From Bradyrhizobium sp. WSM3983 (GTDB lineage Bacteria; Pseudomonadota; Alphaproteobacteria; Rhizobiales; Xanthobacteraceae): 64,000 nucleotides of DNA. The notes beneath the pieces were generated by a model, which saw only the letters and a program-made list of their open reading frames with translations, was not told the origin of the DNA and did no database searches. The stretch spans positions 1 to 64,000 of the forward strand of contig NZ_AXAY01000036.1 in assembly GCF_000473045.1 (NCBI RefSeq), in the 5' to 3' direction. Position numbers and translations under genes: made by a program. This document shows, piece after piece, positions 42,541-51,944 of the stretch; the stretch's first letter is position 1, and every line of letters begins with the position of its first letter.

Positions 42541-43350
42541 CTAATAATATCCGTAATAAGTATCGATCTTTTCAGACGCCTTGTTGACGACGACACGCAC
42601 AACGGGAACACGTTCGAGATGCTTCTGACATTCCTTGATGTCGGCCACGGACGAGCTTCCCACGCCGGTTACTAGCAGGACCGCATCCATGCGCGGCAGG
42701 ATCGAGATCACGTCATCGCCGAGCAGCATGGGAGGCAAATCGAATATCACGGTATGAGAACGAAATTCCCGTTTGATCGCCTGAAGCAACGCCGTCATGG
42801 TCTGTGAGGCCATCCACTCCGACGAACCGGAAGCTGGTGCCGAGCCTGGCAACGAGAACAAGCTGTTCGGTCCGACTCCCGCCCTGATGACCGCCGAGGA
42901 AATCGGCACCTGTCCATCGAGTACACTGAGAACGCCGCCGCTACGTGGCAATCCAAGATAGTTCGCGACCATAGGCTTGCGCAAATCGAGGTCCACGATG
43001 AGCGCCGACCGTTCAGGAAGCCTTGCGATGCTCATCGCGAGATTGCACGCAGTCACGGTTTTTCCGCATCCTGCAGTGGGCGAAGTGACAGCCAGAAACT
43101 GCCAGTTCTTCTTGTCCATCTCCTGCAACACCTGCGTGCGCAGCATATCGTAGTAGCGGCCGCTTTCGCTACCGGTCGCGAAAGCCACGATACGATTGGC
43201 CTCGAGATGATCCGCATCGAGCCGGACTTCTCGTACCGAGACTGGCTCGCGCTGCCCCCCGGCGATCGGCGTCGATCCGCCGATGAGCTCTTGCTGTACC
43301 AGACTGTCACCGGAGCGCGCCAGCTCCACGGCCTGCTTGATCGAGTCCAT
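42541..43350 (-). CDS. BY-kinase-type ATPase (CpsD/EpsG-like)
   Basis: A 269-aa cytoplasmic ATPase. Walker A is TSPTAGCGKTVTACNL (Lys97), Walker A' is LIVDLDLRKP, and Walker B is TVIFDLPPML. The last residues DTYYGYY form a short Tyr cluster, the autophosphorylation site in bacterial tyrosine kinases. It is the kinase half of a split pair, with the Wzz-like membrane protein 14 nt upstream. It should control polymer length through reversible phosphorylation. Confidence 0.9.
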   Translation of the reverse strand: MDSIKQAVELARSGDSLVQQELIGGSTPIAGGQREPVSVREVRLDADHLEANRIVAFATGSESGRYYDMLRTQVLQEMDKKNWQFLAVTSPTAGCGKTVTACNLAMSIARLPERSALIVDLDLRKPMVANYLGLPRSGGVLSVLDGQVPISSAVIRAGVGPNSLFSLPGSAPASGSSEWMASQTMTALLQAIKREFRSHTVIFDLPPMLLGDDVISILPRMDAVLLVTGVGSSSVADIKECQKHLERVPVVRVVVNKASEKIDTYYGYY

Positions 43351-43364
43351 GGAAACCTCTCGGA

Positions 43365-44720
43365 TTAGCGGAACAGGCCTGCCCGCGCCTTCGCGAGCAT
43401 GAGATCGAGCGGTGGCATGAAGAAGTAGGCGCCCCCAAGAAGCGTTATCACAGCCACGACGGCCAGCACGACCACGGCGATCCTGCGACGCTTCTGTCGG
43501 CGCAGCTCACCCCTCGTTGCGATATATGGGATCGGAACGATGAGACGATTATCGACGATCGTAAACAACTCGCTGCTGCGTCGGATCGCCTTGTCGGTCA
43601 GTTCGAGAACAAGGGTCAGGCCCGCGCCAACACCAAACGCCAGCGCCAGCGTAAAGACCAACAGCTTTGGCCGATGCGGCTTGATCGGCTCCTGAGGCGC
43701 GGTCGGCTGCTCGATGACCTCAAGCTTTTCGGACTGTTGATCTTTTTCGAGGTTTTCGCCCAGCCTTGCGGCCATCAGCTTGCCCATGGCCGCTTCGAGA
43801 TTTTTTTGCAAGCTATCCTGTTGAGCTACAAGAGCGTCGAGGCTCGCTGCTGCCGCGGCATCATTTCCAGTTGAAGTCTGAGCCGGCCCCTGAGCTACGC
43901 TTTCCATCGCCTGGATCTGACGCTTCAGCGACTGAATCATCGGATGCTTATCGGAATAGAGCGCACCCTTCTGAATCAGTTCCGCCTTCAATTGAGCTAG
44001 CGTGCTCGTCGGCTGATCCTGGCCGGATGTCGTCGCCGGTTTGCCCTGGGCAATCCGAAGCTGGGCGATCTTCGCATCGAGCGTCGCATTCTCGGTCTGC
44101 AGCCGCTGAACTTCGCGGGACAAAAAACGCGATGTGTCTGTCGCACGGCTCGTCCGATCGCGAAGATCCTCGTTTAGAATTCGAGTCATCAACTCGTTGG
44201 CAACACGAGCTGCGACAGCAGGATCACCGTACTCAAATCCAACCGAGAAGACGATCGTCGGATTTTCGGCCCTGGTCCGCTGCTTGAAATCGAGGATGGG
44301 ATCGACCGGCGTGATCTTGGTCGATTTCTTCATCAACTCGACCAACTCGGTCACCGACATGAGCGTGCGCTTTTCGGGAAAAAGCTGGAACTTGTCGGCG
44401 ATCGCGATGAGGTTGTCCCGCGTCATCGTGCGTTGTTGAATGACCTGGATTCGCTCCTGCGCCGCGCTGGTGACGGTCGGCCGCACAAGTTCGGTGGGAA
44501 TCTGCTGCGACTGGACGAGAATCTTGCCCTCGGAAAGATAAGTCGGGGGCCAGATCAACACCGCAGCGGTTCCGGCAACGGCAATCAGGACGAACGGCAG
44601 GACAAAGAAGGGCCAGCGCCGTTTCATGATATCCAGATAATAGGAAGGCCGCAGCAGATGAGACCGATCCTGCTCGACCTGACCGTCGAAACTGTCTTCA
44701 AAATCAATCTTTTGCAGCAT
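43365..44720 (-). CDS. Wzz-type polysaccharide chain-length/co-polymerase protein
   Basis: A 451-aa inner-membrane protein with two transmembrane segments: residues about 37-57 (FFVLPFVLIAVAGTAAVLIW) and about 410-430 (IAVVVLAVVAVITLLGG). The Wzz domain at the N-terminus (YYLDIMKRRWPFFV, SEGKILVQSQQIPTELV) is followed by a long periplasmic coiled coil (SREVQRLQTENATLDAKIAQ). It lacks the kinase domain, which is encoded next. The 270-nt region upstream (44721-44990), shared with the divergent ExeA-like gene, should hold both promoters. Confidence 0.9.
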   Translation of the reverse strand: MLQKIDFEDSFDGQVEQDRSHLLRPSYYLDIMKRRWPFFVLPFVLIAVAGTAAVLIWPPTYLSEGKILVQSQQIPTELVRPTVTSAAQERIQVIQQRTMTRDNLIAIADKFQLFPEKRTLMSVTELVELMKKSTKITPVDPILDFKQRTRAENPTIVFSVGFEYGDPAVAARVANELMTRILNEDLRDRTSRATDTSRFLSREVQRLQTENATLDAKIAQLRIAQGKPATTSGQDQPTSTLAQLKAELIQKGALYSDKHPMIQSLKRQIQAMESVAQGPAQTSTGNDAAAAASLDALVAQQDSLQKNLEAAMGKLMAARLGENLEKDQQSEKLEVIEQPTAPQEPIKPHRPKLLVFTLALAFGVGAGLTLVLELTDKAIRRSSELFTIVDNRLIVPIPYIATRGELRRQKRRRIAVVVLAVVAVITLLGGAYFFMPPLDLMLAKARAGLFR

Positions 44721-44990
44721 GCGTTTTCTGAAACCTGGTTGGTGCGACCTGCAAAGCGCGAAAACGTAATTTTGTAAGTTCGGTCAGCCTGCAATCGATC
44801 ATTTCGAATGGATTTTAGCATCGAAATTGCATAGAGGCTCATTAATTATTGCGCCGCGAGAAGGATTTGAATTGTCAGCCTTAATGACGATCGTGAGTCG
44901 TTCTTTAGGCAATTTCGTTCAATACTCGCGGCAGCCTGGATAGCTGGTTATGCGCTATAAGGCGGCGGAGGCAGGCTAGAGAACGGCAGA

Positions 44991-45827
44991 ATGTACGAGT
45001 CATTTTATCAACTGCGCGAGAAGCCATTCTCGATTCTGCCCGACCCAGACCTGATCTATTGGGGCAAGATGCACTCGATGGCGTTCACGATGCTGGAGTT
45101 TGGCATCATGAACAATGCCGGGTTTACCGTCATCACGGGCGAAATCGGCTCGGGCAAGACGACCCTCGTGCGGCACCTCCTCAGGAAGCTCAGCCCGACA
45201 CTGACGCTCGGGCTAATCTCCAGTTCACCCCAAGGGCGCGAGGAGCTTCTCCAGTGGATTTTAATGGCGCTAGGGCAACCCTTCGATGGGAGTTACCCTC
45301 ATCTTTTCAAAAACTTACAAGACTTCTTGCATGGCCAATACGCGACTGGCCGGCGCACCGTCCTGATCATTGACGAAGCGCAAAATCTCGAGCCGGAAGC
45401 GCTTGAGCATTTGCGGATGCTATCTAACATCAATGCAGACAAATTCCAGGTCCTGCAACTTATACTTGTTGGTCAGCCGCAACTGCGCGACCTGCTCCTG
45501 CTACCCAAACTGCACCAATTCGCCCAGCGCATTTCATCCGACTTCCATCTGCGACCGCTGGATGCCCGTGAAGTCGCCAATTACATCGCCTTCCGCCTTC
45601 AGGCCGTCGGCGCCCATCGACCGCTTTTCACCCAAGAAGCCTGTACATTGATCGGAGCCGCCAGCGGCGGGATTCCACGAATGATCAACGTCCTATGCGA
45701 CACAGCCCTCGTGTATGGGTTTGCCAATGACCAAAAGACCATAAGCGACCAACTGGTCCGGGACGTTATTGCAGACAAGCAACAGTACAGTATTTTTCCC
45801 GTGAAGCAGCTCTCGCGGGTTCCTTAA
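44991..45827 (+). CDS. ExeA-like AAA ATPase of the exosortase/EPS locus
   Basis: A 278-aa AAA protein. It opens with MYESFYQLREKPFSILPDPD, typical of ExeA/XrtA-associated ATPases. Walker A is GEIGSGKTTL (residues 50-59), Walker B is VLIIDEAQNLEPEALEHLR, and the sensor region is LQLILVGQPQLRD and AASGGIPRMINVLCD. Unlike GspA, it has no peptidoglycan-binding C-terminal domain. It likely powers assembly of the export complex. First gene of a three-gene rightward unit with Wza and the barrel protein. Confidence 0.9.
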   Translation: MYESFYQLREKPFSILPDPDLIYWGKMHSMAFTMLEFGIMNNAGFTVITGEIGSGKTTLVRHLLRKLSPTLTLGLISSSPQGREELLQWILMALGQPFDGSYPHLFKNLQDFLHGQYATGRRTVLIIDEAQNLEPEALEHLRMLSNINADKFQVLQLILVGQPQLRDLLLLPKLHQFAQRISSDFHLRPLDAREVANYIAFRLQAVGAHRPLFTQEACTLIGAASGGIPRMINVLCDTALVYGFANDQKTISDQLVRDVIADKQQYSIFPVKQLSRVP

Positions 45828-45959
45828 GTAGCTGAAACCCATTAATTTCCGAAAGTTGTCCTCGGCTCGCTGGGGGTGTCTCAGCTTGAGTTGTTCAGCA
45901 AAGATTAAGATTAACACTTTACTTCGCGCATCTGCGCCCTTCGCGAAGAGGATAGAAAC

Positions 45960-46544
45960 ATGCGGACGGTTTTGCTGGCAGTATTGATTACTATCTTCGC
46001 CACGTCTGCGTTCTCACAGACGCTCAAGCCGGGCGATACCCTGTCGATTACCGTATTGCAGGACCCGAAACTCGACCGCACGGTGGTCGTTGACCCGCTT
46101 GGAGAAATCGCATTTCCGCTGGCCGGGCACATCAGAGCACGCGGGTTAACGCCCCTCGCACTTGAAAACGTCCTCAGAGCGAAGCTGAAGCCGAACTACA
46201 AGGATGATGCATTGGACGTGACGGTCGCGCTGGCCAATGCCCCCAAGGATGTTCCGGAAGAGGATCTGAAGCCGAAGATCTTCATCACCGGAGAGGTCTT
46301 GAGGCCTGGACCTTACGTCGTCCGGCAGCCCACCACACTGATGCAAGCCATATCGCTTGCCGGTGGCCTCGGTCCGTACGCGGCTAAGAAGCGAATCCAG
46401 GTGCGTCGGCGCGCCCCAGGCGGCGACGAGACAATCTATGTCTTCAACTACAGGGCTTATGAGGCCGGCGCCGATCTCGAAGGCAACATCGCTTTGAGAG
46501 CCGGCGACGTGATCATGGTCCCGGAGCGAGGATTCTTCGACTAA
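45960..46544 (+). CDS. Polysaccharide export protein (Wza/OPX family)
   Basis: A 194-aa exported protein with a signal peptide (TVLLAVLITIFATSAFS), the poly-export domain (LKPGDTLSITVLQDPKLDRT, DPLGEIAFPLAG) and one SLBB domain (KIFITGEVLRPGPYV, LMQAISLAGGLGPYA). It has no lipobox and is shorter than Wza, so it lacks the C-terminal outer-membrane helix. The pore may therefore come from the barrel protein encoded next. Confidence 0.92.
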   Translation: MRTVLLAVLITIFATSAFSQTLKPGDTLSITVLQDPKLDRTVVVDPLGEIAFPLAGHIRARGLTPLALENVLRAKLKPNYKDDALDVTVALANAPKDVPEEDLKPKIFITGEVLRPGPYVVRQPTTLMQAISLAGGLGPYAAKKRIQVRRRAPGGDETIYVFNYRAYEAGADLEGNIALRAGDVIMVPERGFFD

Positions 46545-46580
46545 AACGCAAGTGAAGTGCAGCCTGGGGCGGGACCGACA

Positions 46581-47816
46581 GTGAAGAGGATTGCGACTGC
46601 GGTCTCGATTTCGCTCGGGTTAGCACCGGCGACGGCGTTCGCGTGGGATTGGTCGCTCAGAACTTCTGAAAGCCAGACGGTCGAACTCAACAGCAACCAG
46701 TTCTTGAAATCATCCCCCGCTGGTTCGCTCGGCTCGTACTCCACGATTACAGGAACCGCAGAGGCTCTTACACCGACGTCCAAGCTCACCCTCGATGGAG
46801 ATGGTTCTTACAGAAATTATTGGGGACCAGGCGCTCAGGGAGTACCAGAATCTATCTCCTACGGGGCGACGGCGCGCTACGATCAATACGGCAAAAACAA
46901 ATTCGACCGAGAGTTCGTTGAAACCGCCTGGAGGCAGCAGAGCACCTCGCTGGCGCTGTTGAATGACCTCGGTGTCATCTCGCCAGCCAGCGGCTTCATT
47001 GATCGGTTCACGGCAACCGGCGGCATTGATCGCGCGTTCAACGCGCGCGACAGCATCAACTTGCTCGCGACATCAACCCGCACTTACTACGAACCTTCGA
47101 GCAGCGGGACCGCTTTTACCGATACGATCGCTCGGGGATCCTGGCGACACGGCATCAGTTCCACGACCGGTGTGAACCTGTCGTCCGAAACCGAGCTGCT
47201 AGCCTACGACAATGCCTTCAGTACGCAGGTAAACATCTTTCGCAATCAGGTTGGGGTTGACACTGCCCTGTCCTCCTTGCTGTCCTTTAGAGGCAATATC
47301 GGCGCTGCGTATCTGGTGACCGATCGCGGCGTGTCGACATCCGCGATTGGCGGCGTGAACTCGAATATCCCAATCGGGAGCACCTCCCTCGACTGGATCG
47401 GCGACGCCATTCTGACCTATAAGTTCATGAAAACCGCGACGCTGTCCGTGCTCGCCAGCCAGTCCGTCGGACCGAGCATCGTAGGCTCGTTGATCAAGCG
47501 AGATAGCCTCAGCGCTAGCGTGAACTATCTGATCAACAGCCGCGAGAACCTGACCATCTCGGCCAGCGGCAACCGACAGATCACCGGGACGACCACTGAC
47601 TACGCTTCAGTTTCCGCCACCTATGGCTACAATCCGATACAAGACGTCTCGTTGCAATTCAACTATCGCTACCAGCACCGCTTCGCGAGCACGGGAACGA
47701 CGATCTTCGACCCGCTGACCGGCACCCCCACGGTTTCTGGAACCGGTCCCGCGGATTCGCATAGCGTGATGTTCGTTGCCACACACAATTTCCTCGTGCT
47801 TCCGCACGGAAATTAG
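46581..47816 (+). CDS. Outer-membrane beta-barrel protein, EPS locus
   Basis: A 411-aa protein from GTG at 46581 (GGGGCGGGA upstream; a second GTG at 46557 is possible). Signal peptide ends near ATAFAWDW. The body alternates polar and aromatic residues (YGATARYDQYGKNKFDREFV, LTYKFMKTATLSVLASQSVG, SVSATYGYNPIQDVSLQFNY), typical of a 14-18-strand barrel as in exosortase/PEP-CTERM-associated or Gum-like porins. It ends in HNFLVLPHGN. Likely the polymer exit pore. It converges on the TPR lipoprotein gene with a 4-nt overlap of ends. Confidence 0.8.
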   Translation: MKRIATAVSISLGLAPATAFAWDWSLRTSESQTVELNSNQFLKSSPAGSLGSYSTITGTAEALTPTSKLTLDGDGSYRNYWGPGAQGVPESISYGATARYDQYGKNKFDREFVETAWRQQSTSLALLNDLGVISPASGFIDRFTATGGIDRAFNARDSINLLATSTRTYYEPSSSGTAFTDTIARGSWRHGISSTTGVNLSSETELLAYDNAFSTQVNIFRNQVGVDTALSSLLSFRGNIGAAYLVTDRGVSTSAIGGVNSNIPIGSTSLDWIGDAILTYKFMKTATLSVLASQSVGPSIVGSLIKRDSLSASVNYLINSRENLTISASGNRQITGTTTDYASVSATYGYNPIQDVSLQFNYRYQHRFASTGTTIFDPLTGTPTVSGTGPADSHSVMFVATHNFLVLPHGN

Positions 47817-50224
47817 AGCGTTTTCTTTATCGCGTCCTGGATGTTCTTCTTGAGCGGGGTTCCATCGGGCTCAAGCTTGGCAGCGGTGTCCAGCTCCTCT
47901 TTGGCTTTCTGAGCCTGCCCGTCAGCAGCGTAAGCAAGGCCTAGATGATAGTGCACCGCGGAGAGGTTTGCGGACTTCGCTGCCGCAGGCTCAAGGATAG
48001 CAATCGCCGATTTGATGTCGCCCTGCTTGAATCGAGCCCATCCCACTGTATCCTGGAATTGCGGCACGTTGGAAGCCTTAAGTGTTTCAGCCAGGGCAGC
48101 AGCTCGGTCTAGGCTTTCCTTGTCAGACCTCGTATCGAGGAGCAGGCTGGCAAGGTTGTTGACCACGATCAAGGATTGCGCCTGAGGTTGGTCCTTCAGG
48201 ATCGACTCGTACTGAGAAATAGCTGCCGCATTGTCGTTCTTCAGAATCTGGAGACTCGCCGTTGACATCCTCAGAGTCATATTCTGGGGATTTTCCTTCA
48301 AGCCGCTCTGCAAGACACCCTCGGCGGCATCATACTTTTTGACACGGGTGTAGTAATCCGACAGCGCAGTATAGCCGGACACATCCTTCGGCTTTTGCTT
48401 AGTCGCTTCCTGGAAGCTCGCGATCGCGTCCTGATCCTTCTTCTGGACCAGTTGCGCCTGCCCGATAATAACTAGGAGTTCCGCGTTATCAGGATAGCGC
48501 TTATTCATCTCCTGCAAAACCGTCACGGCATCGGCAGCTCGCTCGGCTCGAATATAGGCGGATGCCAGCGCAACCGCTAGCTGGATCGCCTCCGGCGCGG
48601 CTTTGCGTGCGTCTTCCAACGCAGCGATACTTTCCCCAATACGTTGTTGGCCGGCAAAAGCTGCAGCCTTAATCTGATCGGCTACGACGCGACCGTCCTT
48701 GTTAGCAGCAATGGTCTGCGCAATCGAGAGAGCGCCATCCCAGTTCTGACGACTAAGCTTCACCTGCGCGAGCGACGAGAGAACCTGCAGGTTTCCCGGA
48801 TAGCGAGCGACGACTTCGGTCAAGACATCCTCGGCGCGCGTGGCATCGTTCCGTCGTTGAAGGAAGGCAACGTATCTAAGGGCAACTTCGATATTGAGGT
48901 TCGAATTCTTCAGTGCGTCGGCATATTGGCGGTCAGCAAGCTCGGGCTTCCCACCCTGCTCGTAGGCAAGAGCAAGCGCGATCAGCAGTTCAGGCGATTT
49001 TGGCTGGTCGTTGAGCGCTTCGCGCAAATCCGCAATGGCGCTGTCCGTCTGCCCCTTGTCTAGACTGAGCGCCGCGCGAAGGCGGAGCCCGCCAGCATTC
49101 CGGCGGTCCTTCGCAAGAATTTCCGAAATCAAGGGCTCCGCCGTGGCCTTATCGCCTCTCGCAATCAGCATCTCGGCAAGCCTGACCTGGACCTTGAGCT
49201 TCCGATCGGCGCTATCGGCCTCCAAAACCAGCTTCTGTAATTCGGAAATCGCTTCGCCCTGCCGCTGCCCAACGAAATCGAGCTCAGCCATTGTGAATCT
49301 GAAGTCGAACGTATCGCCGCCGGCCTTGATCCGGGACACGAGTTCGGCACGTGCCGCGTCGGCCCCCTTGAACGTGGTCAAGAAACGAACCAACTCGAGT
49401 TCGAGTTTGCTGTCCGATGGATTGGACGCGACCCGCGCTCGCAGCTCCTTCTCGGCATCGTCGAACTTGCGCTCGGTTGTGAGAATTTGGACCAGCAGAA
49501 GCCGATACGAGGCCTCCTGCGGATAGTCGGCTACCAATTGGCGCACCAGCTTTTCAGCCTCGGCCAACTCGCCCTTCCTTACGAGAATATCGATCCGCAA
49601 CCGTATGGCACGCAAGCGGTCCGCGTCTTGAGCCTGCGACGGAACCGTATCCAGCATTTTTAGGGCGCCCCCGCTATCGCCGTCAGCGAGCTTCTTGGAT
49701 GCGAGCAAGGTTACGGCGTCAATGTTAGTGGGGTCGATGTCGTAGGCACGCTGTGCTTCCCGGAGAGCCCCTGCTGCATCATTCGTTCTAACCAGGGCGA
49801 GCGCGCGGACGGCATGAAGCGTTGCATTTGGCTTGTCGCCCTCATTGGCGGCATCTAGAATCTTGATCGCCGGTTCGGCAGCTCCGCCAGCCACCATAAT
49901 TCTGGCAAGCCTCAGCCGTGCGTCCAGGTCATTGGGGTCAAGCTCAACGATGCGACGCAGGTCGACGAAGAGCGAGCTGGACTTGGTACGCTCGTCGATC
50001 CCGGCCAACGCCTTCCAGACCTCGATCCTGTCGCTCCTGTATTTGGCCGACGTGAGCAGCGCCACTCTCGCATTGAGGTCGTCATTCTTTGCGACGAGCG
50101 CCATTCCCTTTTCATAGAGGTCCTGGGCCTTCTGTTCAGGTGAGCCGCAACCGGCGAGCAAGCCTGCCATGATGACAGCCCCGACAGCCTGACCAACCAA
50201 CCGCCTTTCGAAGCTATTCGTCAT
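47813..50224 (-). CDS. PrsT-like TPR lipoprotein
   Basis: An 803-aa protein with lipoprotein signal (AVGAVIMAGLLAGCGSPEQ, Cys near residue 25). Start at 50224, with GGGA 9 nt upstream; the open frame extends to 50302 without signal character. The mature protein consists of about 20 TPR units (for example YEKGMALVAKNDDLNARVAL, DPTNIDAVTLLASKKLADG). The same layout is seen in PrsT, the TPR partner of XrtA/PEP-CTERM systems. It should sit on the periplasmic face of the outer membrane, scaffolding the export complex. Confidence 0.88.
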   Translation of the reverse strand: MTNSFERRLVGQAVGAVIMAGLLAGCGSPEQKAQDLYEKGMALVAKNDDLNARVALLTSAKYRSDRIEVWKALAGIDERTKSSSLFVDLRRIVELDPNDLDARLRLARIMVAGGAAEPAIKILDAANEGDKPNATLHAVRALALVRTNDAAGALREAQRAYDIDPTNIDAVTLLASKKLADGDSGGALKMLDTVPSQAQDADRLRAIRLRIDILVRKGELAEAEKLVRQLVADYPQEASYRLLLVQILTTERKFDDAEKELRARVASNPSDSKLELELVRFLTTFKGADAARAELVSRIKAGGDTFDFRFTMAELDFVGQRQGEAISELQKLVLEADSADRKLKVQVRLAEMLIARGDKATAEPLISEILAKDRRNAGGLRLRAALSLDKGQTDSAIADLREALNDQPKSPELLIALALAYEQGGKPELADRQYADALKNSNLNIEVALRYVAFLQRRNDATRAEDVLTEVVARYPGNLQVLSSLAQVKLSRQNWDGALSIAQTIAANKDGRVVADQIKAAAFAGQQRIGESIAALEDARKAAPEAIQLAVALASAYIRAERAADAVTVLQEMNKRYPDNAELLVIIGQAQLVQKKDQDAIASFQEATKQKPKDVSGYTALSDYYTRVKKYDAAEGVLQSGLKENPQNMTLRMSTASLQILKNDNAAAISQYESILKDQPQAQSLIVVNNLASLLLDTRSDKESLDRAAALAETLKASNVPQFQDTVGWARFKQGDIKSAIAILEPAAAKSANLSAVHYHLGLAYAADGQAQKAKEELDTAAKLEPDGTPLKKNIQDAIKKTL

Positions 50225-50276
50225 TACTTTGGATCCCATGTTCACGCACTCGCACTGGCCGCGACGCGCAAGCGAA

Positions 50277-51533
50277 TTAGCGCCCGGTGAGCAGAAACTC
50301 AAACCTGTTCAGTCGGAAAATTCGTCGCATGCGCGGAGAAATGCCAGCAAGGTGAAGATCAAGACCTCGCTTGGCGAGCCGGGTTCTCAAACCGAGAAGC
50401 AGGCCAAAGAAGCGGCCATCCGCATCGTCTAGATCAGAGAGATCAATCGTAACGGCACGATGCTCCTTCTCAGCCTCATTGGCAAAGGGCAGCAAGCGGT
50501 CGACGCTCTCTCCTACTGCCGCACCCGAGAGGGCAAGCACGTAGCCTCCACTGCTGTGGTTTTGACGAATAGCAAATTCCGAACGACCAGGATTTAGCCT
50601 TGCGGCAATCGCAATAGGCAAGACAGAAGTCAGAAAGATCTGAAGCAGCGACCTACCGTCATTCCAGTAGCGCCGCCACAGATACGGCTCTTCCTTGATC
50701 CGCCAGAGCCACTCGAATCCCGTGCTGCGCAGGAGCGGCGGCGCACGCCTAATGGTGCCCGCCTCGAAATTGACGGTTGCACCGAATTGCGCGCGAATTG
50801 GGACGGTCAAGCGATGATGATTGTGCAGCAGCCAAGCTTGAGCCTTTTCAGCGTTCAGGAAAACCGCAAGCAGGTCTGCATCGCTGGCATTGATCTGATC
50901 TATGATTTCGGAAGAGCTCAGTTTCTCGACCGACCCAAATCCGGGATTGAGAACGCCGACACACTCCAGCCCGCCCTTCTCCGCATTCAGCTTCTCGCCC
51001 ACTCTTGCGGCAAGATCCCCGGTTCCCCCGAACAGAAAGACACGCAAGCGGATGTCTGTCCTGGCCTTCAAGCGACCAAAGAGATCGCTGCCGGCAACCC
51101 GTTCCCAAATCGGAACTCGCAGGAACTTTGCCATCCAGATCAGCGGCATGCCATCGACGAGGCAAAGATCACTCGACAGCACGCTGTCTCGGAAGCTGAC
51201 GTTCTCTTGGCTTTTGATCAGGAAGTTTACGTTGAGTGTTGAAATCAGAAACGGCTCTCGCTTTGCAGCAGCCATATCCATCGCGGCGATCAACGTCTCG
51301 AAGTCAATTGCGTCAACAGGCAAGCCGAGCAGCCCATACACCTTCCGGGCTGCATTCACGTGACAGTCAGTCGGCTCGACCGCGCGCGGGGAAACGCGCA
51401 TAGCGGGAGCATCAAGTGAGCCCAAACGAGCGGTCCGTAAAATATTCAAAACTGAACTCTCTAAAATTGGGACCAAATCGACCGAACGAATTAATCCCAA
51501 ATGGCTTTTCTTAAAGACGGATTTCCATAACAT
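50277..51533 (-). CDS. WecG/TagA/CpsF glycosyltransferase fused to a C-terminal STAS domain
   Basis: A 418-aa two-domain protein. Residues about 65-300 form a WecG/TagA-type GT26 enzyme: STLNVNFLIKSQEN, LCLVDGMPLIWMAKFL, ERVAGSDLF, FLFGGTGDLAARVGEKL, IRAQFGATVNFEAGTIRRAP and GFEWLWRIKEEPYLWRRY. Residues about 318-418 read as a STAS domain: GYVLALSGAAVGESVDRLL, AVTIDLSDLDDADGRFFGLL and ISPRMRRIFRLNRFEFLL. WecG enzymes add N-acetylmannosamine-type residues to a lipid-linked sugar. STAS domains bind anti-sigma factors or nucleotides. The Asp at the typical phospho-Ser position (DLDDADG) suggests it cannot be phosphorylated there. It lies 52 nt upstream of the TPR lipoprotein gene. Confidence 0.85.
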   Translation of the reverse strand: MLWKSVFKKSHLGLIRSVDLVPILESSVLNILRTARLGSLDAPAMRVSPRAVEPTDCHVNAARKVYGLLGLPVDAIDFETLIAAMDMAAAKREPFLISTLNVNFLIKSQENVSFRDSVLSSDLCLVDGMPLIWMAKFLRVPIWERVAGSDLFGRLKARTDIRLRVFLFGGTGDLAARVGEKLNAEKGGLECVGVLNPGFGSVEKLSSSEIIDQINASDADLLAVFLNAEKAQAWLLHNHHRLTVPIRAQFGATVNFEAGTIRRAPPLLRSTGFEWLWRIKEEPYLWRRYWNDGRSLLQIFLTSVLPIAIAARLNPGRSEFAIRQNHSSGGYVLALSGAAVGESVDRLLPFANEAEKEHRAVTIDLSDLDDADGRFFGLLLGLRTRLAKRGLDLHLAGISPRMRRIFRLNRFEFLLTGR

Positions 51534-51892
51534 GCTGGAGGCCGCGTCCGAAAGCCAATTAATTGAGGGTGATTAATGCGTCCGATTGCCCCTCGCCGGT
51601 CGAAATTAACGGTTCGGCTAGGCGAACCGCTTGGCCGGCGAAGGCTGAAGCCGCTCGATATAGCGTCGCAGGACGATCGCAGCCGCCCCTGCCCGGCCCA
51701 ATAAGAAAGGCCGATTCTCATAGAATGCTGGAAGTCGCGTTCGAAACGCCAATTAATTAGGGTGATTAATGTGGTCGATTGCCCCGCCGGTCGAAATTAA
51801 CGTTACGGCTAGGCCGAACCGCCTGGCCGGCGAAGACGGAAGCCGCTTAATATTGCGGTACCGGACGATCGTAGCCGCCCCTGCCTGGCCCA
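51532..51892. repeat. Two-copy direct repeat, unit about 193 bp
   Basis: Copy 1 starts at 51532 and copy 2 at 51725, both with ATGCTGGA, and are collinear through CAATTAATT-GGGTGATTAATG, CCGGTCGAAATTAAC, GGCCGGCGAAG and GACGATCG-AGCCGCCCCTGCC. They differ by scattered substitutions and small indels. The unit is noncoding, with no transposase. It fills the gap between the glycosyltransferase gene at 51945 and the WecG-STAS start and includes the promoter of the latter. Confidence 0.8.
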
Positions 51893-51944
51893 TCAAAACT
51901 CGATACTGCGTTACATGACCGGCAAGAATGGAGCGAGAAATACA

